Shown here piece after piece: positions 14,701 through 25,200 of a DNA stretch of 64,000 nt (positions are counted from its first letter, which is position 1; every line of letters begins with the position of its first letter). A model generated the notes under the pieces. That model worked only from the letters and a program-made list of their open reading frames with translations. It was not told the DNA's origin and ran no database searches. Made by a program: the position numbers and the translations under genes. Origin of the DNA: Beta vulgaris subsp. vulgaris (Eukaryota > Streptophyta > Magnoliopsida > Caryophyllales > Amaranthaceae); NCBI RefSeq assembly GCF_026745355.1, contig NC_079205.1, forward strand, positions 7,915,863-7,979,862, in the 5' to 3' direction.

Positions 14701-16653
14701 CATTTCTTCCACATTGGGGGAAGAAGCGTGTTGTTCTAAAATTATAAATAATTGGATCTTTATCCTGTCATGAGGTGTATAATACTATTTCTTTATCTTA
14801 AGGCCAATTTTGGCTCTTGCAATCCCCCCCCCCCCTTGTGTGGTAGGTGAGATCACGAAGCAGTGAGATGTTTTGTCTGAGCTTCTTCATTCTTGCTTTA
14901 CGTTATGCGCCTTTCTTTTTTTAAAATTTATGACAATAGCAATGTCTTGGACTTGCATGTATGAGGTGCTGTGATTCATAACCTAATATTTTGCTCCCGG
15001 CAGGACTACTGGTCTGACGTCCTTCCCTGATTATTTGGTCTTGCACATGAGAAAGTTTGTTATGGAGGATGGATGGGTGCCCAAAAAGCTTGGTACTCTC
15101 GTTTATCTGTGTATTTCCTGGCAAAAATTTTCACCAGTGTTGAATTTTCTGTTAATAACATATTTTTTCTTTTATGGATTCTAGATGTCTACATAGATGT
15201 ACCCGACATTATAGATATCAGTCACATGCGGAGCAAGGGTCTTCAACCTGGAGAAGAGATTTTACCTGAAAGTAGTGGGGACATTTTTGATCGTTTTGAG
15301 CTATTTTACTTGTTTTTTTTTTAATCAACAGGGACACCTAATAATGATGTAATAATGTACCTTTTGTTTTTTTGCTATTGATCTGCAGCAGTTGATGGTG
15401 AGGCAGAGTTTACTGGACCTGTAGCTAATGAGGATATTGTTTCTCAGCTTCTGTCTATGGGTTTTGGCCAACTTCTTTGTGAAAAAGCTGCCATTAATAC
15501 TTCAAATGTCGGAGTTGAGGAGGCTATGAATTGGCTACTTTCTCACATGGATGATCCTGGTAAACATTCCTTCTAATATTAGGATATAACGTCGCTTTAA
15601 TGTCATTCATTGAAGCGTATCAACTTTTCGTGGGACTGCAATCACTAGGCAGTCGCTTGCAAAGTTGCAAGTATTGCTGGCTGTAATTCTGTTTGTTCCC
15701 TTGTCAGATATAGATGAGCCTATATCACATATGTCTCAAAAAGCTCCTGCTTCTGTTGACCAATCAAAAGTTGACACATTAATTTCATTTGGTTTTCAAG
15801 AAGAAGTTGCTCGGAAGGCTCTCATATCTACGGTATTTCTTATGGCTTTGTGCATGTGCTCTGTTCTATTGAAACTTTTGCGACTTTTAAGTTGATTTAA
15901 AAACTTGCCCAGGGTGGAGACATTGAAAAAGCAACTGACTGGATTTTTAGCAATCCTAATGCTGCATCCTCATCAGACATGGATACATCGAGCAGTGGCG
16001 CTGCAGCTGCTGAAGCTGAACTACCAGATGGACCAGGAAGTAAGTTGTCCATCCTCTCATACCTGAAGCATAAAAGTATTTACTGATGCACGCAAGCTAT
16101 TGTCAGTGTACTTTTTCCTGCTTGTCTATTTTGTTATTATTGGTGTCCTGATTCCTCATTTCATTTTCTTCTACTTATCACTTTAAAGGTGGGCACACTG
16201 ATTAAGGAAATCGTTTGAAAGTACTAATCAGCCACTTTCACGCTCTCGATCAAATCTCATTCACTCTGTCTGTCCACCTTGTCCAGCTTCTGAGATTTGC
16301 AATTTTTTTTGAATTTGTTCGGTAGTAAGTTATAGAGAAGAGAGGCATTTTGTAGTTCGTTAGATGTTGATTTATTAATCTTTTATTTTATTTTGCGAAC
16401 TTCTACTCCTTACTTTGGCTTTTTATCAAATTCAATTACTAAAAGAAAGCTGATTATTCCACATTATAACACAGGATACATGCTCCTTGGGTTTGTGAGT
16501 CACATGGGAACTTCAACCCATTGTGGCCATTATGTTGCTCATATCAAGAAAGACGGTAAATGGGTGCTATACAATGATGAGAAAGTTGGAGCTTCTGTCA
16601 ATCCACCGAAGGACATGGGATACTTGTATTTCTTTGAGAGACTGACTGAATGA
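2763..16653 (+). CDS. UBP14: Ubiquitin carboxyl-terminal hydrolase 14 (isopeptidase T type)
   Basis: Cysteine deubiquitinase that disassembles unanchored polyubiquitin chains, recycling ubiquitin for the proteasome pathway; the Arabidopsis orthologue is essential in embryogenesis. Nineteen exons: 2763-2870, 3541-3715, 4473-4585, 4874-5207, 7533-7627, 8265-8398, 8481-8537, 8655-8732, 10154-10208, 12453-12533, 13415-13613, 14074-14131, 14216-14338, 15004-15092, 15185-15271, 15389-15559, 15708-15832, 15913-16039, 16475-16653. All are bounded by GT/AG with matching phases and total 795 codons plus stop, close to the roughly 800 aa of the plant family. Domains: Zn-finger UBP (about 180-245, [20 protein letters not shown]), Cys box ([14 protein letters not shown]321 split from its Ser by an intron), UBA1 (about 610-650), UBA2 (about 674-712), His box ([11 protein letters not shown]755). 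An alternative start at 2775 (MEDLRAHL) aligns better with Arabidopsis and has a good GCCATGG context. The exon 15 donor (A|GTAGTG at 15271) is the least certain junction. No defect was seen, so it is probably functional. Confidence 0.95.
3011..3460. repeat. Diverged tandem duplication in UBP14 intron 1
   Basis: Two copies of about 200-240 bp, beginning near 3011 and 3213. Shared phrases in order: 'ttgaattttag.cgaaag', 'aatgttgtagctaa', 'aaaacctaggttt', 'cggcgctgcatt', 'ttccatttgttagcgg', 'aaactaattc.tgcat', 'gcttttggta'. The second copy carries an extra stretch of about 35 bp. The first intron of plant genes often holds expression-enhancing sequence, so this duplication may matter for regulation (inference). 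Confidence 0.8.
5859..5963. repeat. 52-bp perfect tandem duplication in UBP14 intron 4
   Basis: The unit beginning ttaattgcagaccattgctc occurs at about 5860 and again at 5912. The copies appear identical over 50 or more bases. It contains an AG that resembles a 3' splice site (attgcag) but no exon follows. Confidence 0.85.
8972..9355. mobile_element. Candidate foldback element in UBP14 intron 8
   Basis: The left arm reads AAGGAACTACCT...AAAAAACTACCTTTTAATTAAC. The right arm reads, inverted, TCAAAGAACTACCTTT then AAAAAACTACCTTTTGG. Paired 'aactacct' blocks are characteristic of a non-autonomous inverted-repeat element, similar in design to that at 45955-46515. No exact target duplication could be fixed. 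Confidence 0.5.
10440..11180. other. Unassigned insertion-like sequence in UBP14 intron 9
   Basis: This block differs in texture from the rest of intron 9. It has overlapping open frames on both strands (about 10490-10889) and short direct repeats ('ccccaaaatttcaacccc'-type). No homology is recognisable. It may be a retroelement leader fragment. Confidence 0.25.
11921..12188. repeat. 134-bp tandem duplication in UBP14 intron 9
   Basis: The unit starting gctctactaaggcagtgaat occurs at 11921 and 12055. The copies differ at about one position (tatcaccc versus tatcatcc), so the duplication is recent. Confidence 0.9.
13675..13962. mobile_element. Stowaway-type MITE in UBP14 intron 11 (degenerate)
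   Basis: The left end (TACTCTATCTGTCTCGGAAT) and right end (TTTGGGACGGAGGGGGTATA) form imperfect Stowaway-like terminal inverted repeats flanked by TA. The family consensus terminus is CTCCCTCCGT. Non-coding. Confidence 0.6.
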
Positions 16654-17940
16654 TGAAGCTTGCAAGTCATAATCAGATCATTTAGTCTATGAAAGATCCA
16701 TTTCATTGGCTCAGCGATGGTTGAATTGCTGTCTTCTGCTAAAATCAATAATCTGGCTCCATGACGTTGGGTTTCTGAAATGCCATTCAGTCCAGAACAC
16801 GTCAGCAGTTCTTGCTTCAGGAATGCAGTTCTAGTTTACATGGCGGGGTTCATGAATGATATTTTTTGGTATGATCTTTGCTTATATTTTTCAGAAAGTA
16901 GGCCCCTTTGGAGAATAGCCAACAAAACGTCTACCTTAGTTTCTAGTGTTCAATCATAGTGTAATTGTATTTAGGTGTCAATCGTAGTGGAAAATTTTAG
17001 TTCAACGCCTTGCAATTCAACGTCGTCTGAATCTATTGCATGACATGCTGCAATAGTCGAGACTTGAAGTTGATTCAAGTTTGATTCTTGCTTAGATGCA
17101 ATTACTCACATGTCATATGAATATTTCACCAGTGATTGAACAGTATAATGAATACACTTTTTAGTTGTCAGATTTGAGACAATGTCTTCAGTGTTAAATA
17201 GATTTCTCTATGTAGCTTTCAAGTGAAACAATTATTCAAAATTTCATGGTTTCAGAAAGTTCAATCTTTACATTTGTTTTCAAGGAAAAAGTTTGATTGA
17301 TTAAGGGAAGCAAAGATTCTTACATTTTGTGAGAAGTTTTTACTTACCAAGGGGGAATTACTAGTTAAGAGATTCATTTATTTATTTTGTGAACCAAACG
17401 AGGACTTGGATACTACTCTAACGATACCTTACTTGATTTCAGGTGCAAAGGAATAGCAGATGACATAATTTCTTGATTCTTTTTCATTAAATAGCTCTAG
17501 TTAATGAATGATGACTCTAGTTGCCAAACCTTTACCTAGCAAATATAACATAGTCATACGTTTGTAAGGATACACTAATCGCAAAATCTTTCATTCGGAA
17601 AAAAACACCTCAATGTCTTGTTTTATCTTTCCATTAACATCTCTCACTTTGTTTGGCTAATAAATGTTCATTATAACATGATAAGTTAATAATTATTACT
17701 ATTAGTGATTTCAAAAAATAAAATTAGCTGAAAAAGCAATTAGCCTAAGAGCTAGAACAATTTGCTATAATATTGATTAAGAAAAAATTAATTACCACTC
17801 TACGTCACTTCAAAATTGTCCACGTAGAATAGCATGGACAGAGCAATAAACCATTATTGGCATCAATAGTTTTAGGGTTCATCTTCTTTTTACAAAAAAA
17901 AAAAAATCTTATTCCAACATTTTGCCGAAAGTTAAATTCT
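16654..17940. other. 3' UTR of UBP14 and convergent intergenic space
   Basis: Sequence after the UBP14 stop codon holds the presumed 3' UTR (an AATAATC motif lies near 16746) and then AT-rich non-coding DNA. No further gene was recognised before the Tourist-like MITE at about 17945. Confidence 0.5.
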
Positions 17941-17944
17941 ATTA

Positions 17945-18242
17945 AAGCCCATTTGGTTCCCTATTTTTAAGCTTTAAGCAACCGAATCAATTACCAATTC
18001 GCTTTCTTCATGTTTGGTTGAACAACTCATCAATGCATTCCATTACTCGATGATAATGGACTCCCCCAATTTGTTACCTCCCCCTCACTTTCAAGTAACA
18101 AAATCCATTAGTTGGTGGTAATTGTTATCATTCCATAGTTTGAACCAGATACCCAATAACTATAATATTTTTATTACTATTCTCTTCCTTTATTTGTTTT
18201 CATTCCCTTTCCATTCCATATCTTGAACCAAACAACTCCTAA
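17945..18242 (-). mobile_element. Tourist-like MITE, diverged copy
   Basis: Ends are AAGCCCATTTGGTTCC and GAACCAAACAACTCCTAA, flanked by TTA/TAA. The interior ('ggactcccccaatttgttacc', 'caagtaacaaaatccatt') is the reverse complement of the element at 29028-29335, so the two are one family in opposite orientations. Confidence 0.7.
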
Positions 18243-18641
18243 GAGTAAAACTGCCAAAGTGCTAATGGTGGCGAGGGTAATGGATTTGAATGGTTATTTG
18301 GGATCAACTTAACTCCATATACCTTTTTTTCTTGAAAGGAGGATCAACTTTCCATATACTTAAAACACACAAGTATCATTCGCATCGTTTAAAATGATAA
18401 AAAAGTACATGATCCAAGACTCTCAGTATGGCCACTTATCAAATTCGTCGTTGGGACCAGATCATGCTTATTGTATACTAGTAGAACTATGGTACAAGAA
18501 TGCAATTGCAAGCAATGATAAAGATGCCATTCTATTCTAAACGAACCATACATACTTCTATGATTCTAGTATTAATAATTCAAAAAATTTAATTCTCGAG
18601 GGTCGAATGTTCATGGAAAGTATAGCTGATATACGATCAGC

Positions 18642-19232
18642 TCAGGGGGCTACCAGTCCTTCAATTGTGTATATCAGAGACTCTGCCCAGTCAACTTTAA
18701 ACAGCATTGCTCTCAGAGTGTCTAATACGTTGTACTCCGGATCCAGTTTACGCTGCCAACCCTGGGTAGAAATGTATCACAAGAATGAATATTGCATAAA
18801 GTATATCAAAGCTCTCTTGTTTGTACTATAAGAGAAAGGAAAGATGTGTGAAAAAGAGACCTAGTGCATACTAAGAGTATACAAGACTTGTTTGGCAAAT
18901 TAGTCGGGAATCAGGATCCTCTCCATTTCTTATATCAATGATCAGGACTGGATTAAGGGGGTAAAATGAAGGGAGGGTCTAATTTAGGTGTCACAATCCA
19001 GAGAAACGATATTGAAGAAAAGAAATGAAGAGGATCACAAATCTTAATTTTGGCTACCTTATTATTTTGTTTTGGCAAATAGTAGCTCGCTTTTTGAGCC
19101 ATAAAATGAAAAAAAAGTTGCTCCAACACAAAATACAAGCCAACATACAAAATAGTTAATGGTAGTAACTGACTAAATTAACCAATATAGCTAATGCAAC
19201 AAGCCAAGTGAACCACCCAACAGCTGAATATT

Positions 19233-19273
<41 letters not shown>

Positions 19274-22200
19274 ACAATGGGTAAAAGCAGTAGTAGGAGG
19301 AGAAAATTAGCTTTTCCTAGCTACTGTAGCTAGGTTATGAGCTAAAATGACCTCCTCCCTTCTACCTTTTTTACAACAAACAAAAGCAAAACTATTTGCA
19401 ATACTCTTTATATCCTTAGTTATGTGATCCAAGTCCTGATTGGTCTTTCCTGAGCTGTTGAGGGCTCTGATGATTTCCTGATTATCGGTTTTGATTATCA
19501 GCTCCGAACACCTCCATTCCATGTCAGTTATTGCCTTCAAAACTGCGTACGCTTCTGTCTGTTCTGCTGAGGTTGCAAAGATTTTCCCCGCGAATTCCTC
19601 CATTGGGTCATTGTTGAGGTTTTTCCATGCGATAGCTGCGTTCCATTGACTCGTCTTAACATTCCTTTTCCACGCGCCATCTACAACCAAGGTCTGGGCT
19701 AATTTCGAAACACTTGTACCCCACGTCCACTCTAGATCTCTTGATATCTCCTCTACTCGGCTCCTAAGAGGGAGAACCCTCATATTCCTTTTATTTCTTG
19801 CTCTGTTGGCACTTTCCTTGATTATCTCCAAGATTCTTCCAGGATTTGGTTTTGGTCTTTTGAATATGACCTCGTTTCTATGCAACCAAATGCCCCATAA
19901 GGTAGAGATAAAATCTATTTCCATTTCTTCTCCTTCCTCTTTTTTCCTTTTTATGAATAGATTGAGAAAGATCTTAATCCATTCTTGAATGTTAAGATGA
20001 GCACCTTGAGACGTGACTATTCCCATTGAAGAGCTCCAAATTCTTTTGGACCATTGGCAGTCCCTAAGAAGATGGGCTAGGGATTCTCTTTGCATATTAC
20101 ACAAACAGCACATAGGGTTGATGTCTTTGATTTTCCTTTTACAAAGATTATCCGCTGTTGGGACTGCATTATTCAGAATTTTCCAGATGAAAAGCTTCCA
20201 TTTCGGGAAAATCTCCGATTTCCAAAACTGCTTCCAAAATTTCGTAGACTCAAATTGATTGTTATCCTTTCGCTGCAAGAGCCAATACCCTGTCCTGACC
20301 GAGTAGTTTCCTGATTTGGTGAGGCTCCATTCTAGATTGTCTTCAGTATCCTCTCTTGGTATATGCATGGCCAGAATTTCCGAAGCTTCTTTCCTAGGGA
20401 AAAGGGACCAGATAACTGAAGACTTCCAAGTTCTGTTCGAGTTTATTAGCTCTGCCACTGTCGAAATGCTGCCTCTAGAAGGGTGGTTGATAGGGAATTT
20501 AGGATACAGATTAGCCTTTGAATGCCATTTGTCGTAATCTATCCTTATGGATTTCCCATTCCCAATTTTTTTGTGCATGCCCTCTTTTAGAGATTTGCAG
20601 GCTTTAAACATGCTTCCAAAGGCGTAAGAGCAGTTTTTAACCTTAGTACCTTCCATTACCATTTGAATTGGATCCATTTTGTACTTGGCCTTGTAGAGTT
20701 CATGAATGAGTGAGTCTTTGTTGTTATGAATTCTCCATGCTTGATTGAAAAGTAGGGCTTTGTTAACGTTTTCTATATTACTGAGCCCTAGACCTCCTTC
20801 TGACTTGTGTTTTTCAAGAACCTCTCTCTTCCTCCAGTAAATAGGTGCCTTATCCATAGAAGTGGACCACCAGAATTTAAGAAGTATGGAGGAAATCTTC
20901 CTTGAGATATTTCTTGGTAGAAGGTATATGGAGATGATATTTGCTGCTATGGAGGTTAGAATGGTATTAATGAGGATAAGCTTTCCTGTTTGGGAGAGAG
21001 AGGCAAATTTCCAAGAAAGAATCTTATTCGAGATTTTGGAGGTGATGTTACTGAATTGGGACGTGGTTCTTCCATCCACCTCCATTGGGCAGCCAAGATA
21101 ATCTCCTATCTTATCCTTGGACCTAACACCTAGCGGTCTCCTCATGATTCTCAGAAATTTCTTGGGTGTGTTCGGGCTGAAAATAACATGCGATTTGTCA
21201 AAGTTAATTGACTCCCCTGATTTTTCGCAGAAAGAGGAAAGCACTTTTTTTATAGCCCAGCAATTCTTAGGAAGAGCTTTGAAGAAGAAGAGGGCGTCGT
21301 CCGCGAAGAAGAGGTGCGAGATGATTGGAGCACTCCTAGCAATTTTGAGTCCTTGTAGTTCTCCCAACAGCTGGAGATGAGAAAGATTTCTCGAAAGAAC
21401 TTCCATACATAGAATAAAGATGTATGAAGAGAGAGGGTCTCCTTGACGAAGACCTGCTGAGGGGTAGAAGAAGGAAGAAGGCTCTCCATTCACTAGGACA
21501 GAGTAGGAAACACTTGTTATACATTGCATGATCCAGTTGACCCATTTTTCTGGAAATTTCATTCTACTCAACATTGCTTCCACAAAATCCCACTTAATTC
21601 GATCATAAGCTTTGCTCAGATCCACCTTTAGAATTCCCGCAAAAGAATTTCCTTTTTTCCTCTTTCTCACCCAATTAATGATTTCATGAGAAATGAAGCA
21701 ATTATCTGACATTTGCCGGCCCGGAACGAAGGCGTTCTGGTATTTGTCAACTATATCTCCCATAATAGTCTTTAATCTGTTGACCAGCATCTTCGAGATA
21801 ATCTTGTAAGAAGAGTTACAAAGACTAATCGGGCGGAAGTCCTTTGTTTCTTGCGGCCTATCTATTTTCGGGATGAGAGTGATGTAAGTCTTATTTTGTT
21901 CCTTAAGAAGGAAACCTGAGTTGAGAAAAGATTGAACACAGTTTATAACATCTTCGTCCACTATGTTCCAGTTTGCCTGGAAGAAAACTGGAGGGATGCC
22001 ATCCGGACCCGGTGATTTGAGAGGCTTGGAGCAAAAACAAGCTTTCCTAATATCCTCTGTTGAAAAAGGAACGTTGAGATGATCAATGTGGGTTTGAGAT
22101 AAGATTTTGACCGGATCAAGGAAACTATCTTCTGTGAGAATATTATTTCTATTAACATCATCAGGCTGGAATAGGTTTTTGAAGTTTGTAAGAAAGGTAT

Positions 22201-25200
22201 CTTTGATGATTGTCTGGTCAGTTATCCAGTTTCCCTCTGCATCCTTGATAGCTTTGATTGTATTCCTAACCGCTCTCCCTTTGACGCTTTTGTAGAAGTA
22301 GGCTGAAGTTTGGTCTCCAAATTCATCCCAACGGGATTTAGCCCTTTGTTCCAGTAGGTAGTTTTCAAATCTATAGAGTTTAGGACCTGGAGTCTGCTTT
22401 CTTGATCCAACTCTGCCATACTTGTGTGTGAAATTCCTTTCTGCTGTTCCGAAAGGTTGTTCATGATTTCCTTCCAGTCTATGTTATTTTTGGATTTGAA
22501 AGTGAGGCACCAATTTCTAATTCTCCTTAGGGTGTTCTGAAGTTTCCTTTGGAGAATAAAGGAGGACGAGCCCTCCAGATTTTCCTTCCACTCATCCTTA
22601 ATAATGTTATTCACTTCCTCATACTTCAAGCTCCAGGTATCCAGCCTGTATGGTCTTAGTTTCCTTATCTTAAGAGAATCCTGTAGGTGAAGTATTATTG
22701 GACTATGGTCTGAAATCAGTATTGGGAGATTCCAAGTTTCTGCTTCAGGGAAGAGATTTTTGCACTGTATATTGCAATAGGCTTTATCTATTCTCTCGTA
22801 AATAACCTCCTCTTTTGATCTATTATTTGTCCAAGTGAAGTTAACACCCTGGTATGGTATGTCCGAAAGCCTGTTACTGAGTTTCCAGTCCATGAAATTT
22901 TTTGCTCCTTGAATAACAGCTGAATATTGTAAGTCATTCATTATTACATAGAATATTGTACTTCAAATTGTACGGTAAAGGTGTGGCACTTCCACTTTGT
23001 GATTTCCTTCAAATCCAATTAAGCAACACGTGAAAATTCAACATTCGTGTTGTGAAAAAGAAAGCATGACGGTTTGATGATACAAGAGGGAAGTTCAGTA
23101 AAAGCAACAGGAAGAATTGCTCAGATACCCGTGAGTGAGGCTTATTTGGGTCGTGTTGTAAATGCCCTAGCTAAACCTATTGATGGTAGGGGTGAAATTT
23201 CAGCTTCTGAATCTTGAAAAAAAATTCATTCATATCCGTTATTTCGGATGAAAAAAAAGAAGAAAACAGAAGGTCTGTTGAATTTCAAGTATTCTGTTTT
23301 ACCAATAAGATACGAAGACTTCACATTTGGAATTGCACAAAAAAGACTATTCAAGGATCATGGAGAAAGAGAGTTAACACAAGGACATGAAAATTTTAAT
23401 ATGATGCATGCATTCGCTATCACATTTTCGATATTTAACTTCATTGTTAGAAACTAAAACAAAAAAGCAGCTTCACTCTTGTATTATACACTCGTACTAC
23501 TATATTCTTATATGCACAGTTTGTAGAAGGCGATTAGTGTAGTCCAGTTTTTCATGAGGAAAATTAATTTTATGGCCGGCTATTTTGAGCGGACTTCCCT
23601 CCATCTAAAATCGGTTTGTAAACAAGGAGGGTTACACAAGAGGAGATCCTGCCATGAAACTATAGGAGTCACGGAAAAACCATTTTGAGATCTGGATAGG
23701 GAAATTTTCCAGAATAAAAGAAAGGGCCAGATATTACCTCAAGAACCATGGTTGTTACAATCACTGTACAGATATTTCCATCAATGTTGACTTTATGGTG
23801 CCGAACTAGCTCTAGAAGTTGCTGCATACAATCAGCAGCATGCAGAGTACAGCTCTCAGGTGAGCGCCAGATATTGAAATGCTTTTCCACTTCCTATTAA
23901 CCAATATATTAAATCTAATCAAACAATCCATTACTATAAGAAAAAAAAAAGAGCATACAAGAATCATGCTCTGTATATATTCATGCAAAAATTAGAATGT
24001 TCTGCACTCACATAGTAGACATGCCAATATTTTTACCAAGAGGTAGCCTAATTATCTCTAAGAAAATGCGATCACTGGACGTACACATGTCGGTTTTGTC
24101 TAAATGTATGAGAGAGGAAGACAAACCTTCTAAGTTCTAACAAATTTCTTCCAGAAACCAGATGTGCATAACTAAAAACCTAAAGAAATGATCCCTTTGA
24201 GCTGGTCGAGACATCAGACTTGAGAGTGACTTCTTAGCCTAATCAGCTTTTGGACTCTAGAACATATAATAGTCGATACGACTATCTGATCCCATGTTAT
24301 TATGGCTGTGCTTCAAACTTTAAACCAGGTAAGACTTGTGTGGCAGACAAAATAACAGTATCAATCTGTCTTACAGCGTCTGATAGAAGTTCCAGTCATC
24401 ACTTGAATTCTGAGATGGTGGGAAGTAATACTGACCTTCTTATATCTAGTTAGGGTAGTTGCCTCATCAAGCAAGTGCAGGAAAAGATATAGAACTAAAA
24501 GTTGTTCTCTGATAGGAACATAGGTCAAAGGGAACTCATTCTGGAAAACTTTAGCAATATCAATGGAAAGCCGGTTCAACAGAAAATGTGAAAATGTCCA
24601 AATGATTAGTGACAGAAGACATCCTTTTTGAGGGGCAGAGCTTAGTTGGGGCAGTTAAGGGCCACCCTACCTCTATCTTTTTTTTTCTGACTGATTAGGT
24701 CTAATCGATATGCACTTATGCAGTTTAAATTTACATAAAAAAATAGAAGCTTAATGGCTAAGTATTTCAACTTTTACACTAGAAAATAAGGGTTTGAACT
24801 TTGGATCCATAATTTTATGGTCCAAAATCCGCCGGCCACTTTGGGAGGAAAGGCATTAACTTGGAGCACAGGCAACATAGAAGACTATACACTAGGTAAT
24901 TGCAAATTCAAGAGGGAACTTGACCAAACACTTAATCATATAAGTACTCAATAGCACGAGCTTTTTAGCTGCATGCCACTAAAGAACTAACTCTGATTGC
25001 TGAGATTCATTACCAAAATTCTGGGAGCAGTAAAGGTTGCAAGTACCTCGACAAAAGCCCCAGGGTTTGGGCAACTTTGGCGTTCTGAAAATTGTAGAGT
25101 ACATTGAGCAGCAGTGTGACCATCTCGAAGAGCAACAGCCTTGAAAAACTCCACTATGTTCATCCTATCTCTTTTAGAAAGTTCAGCAGTCATGCCTACA

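Noticed and set aside
22222..22941. Minus-strand frame taken as a separate gene beginning [10 protein letters not shown]
   Set aside because: The first codons are host intron and target duplication; the rest is the LINE endonuclease region separated from RT by one frameshift.
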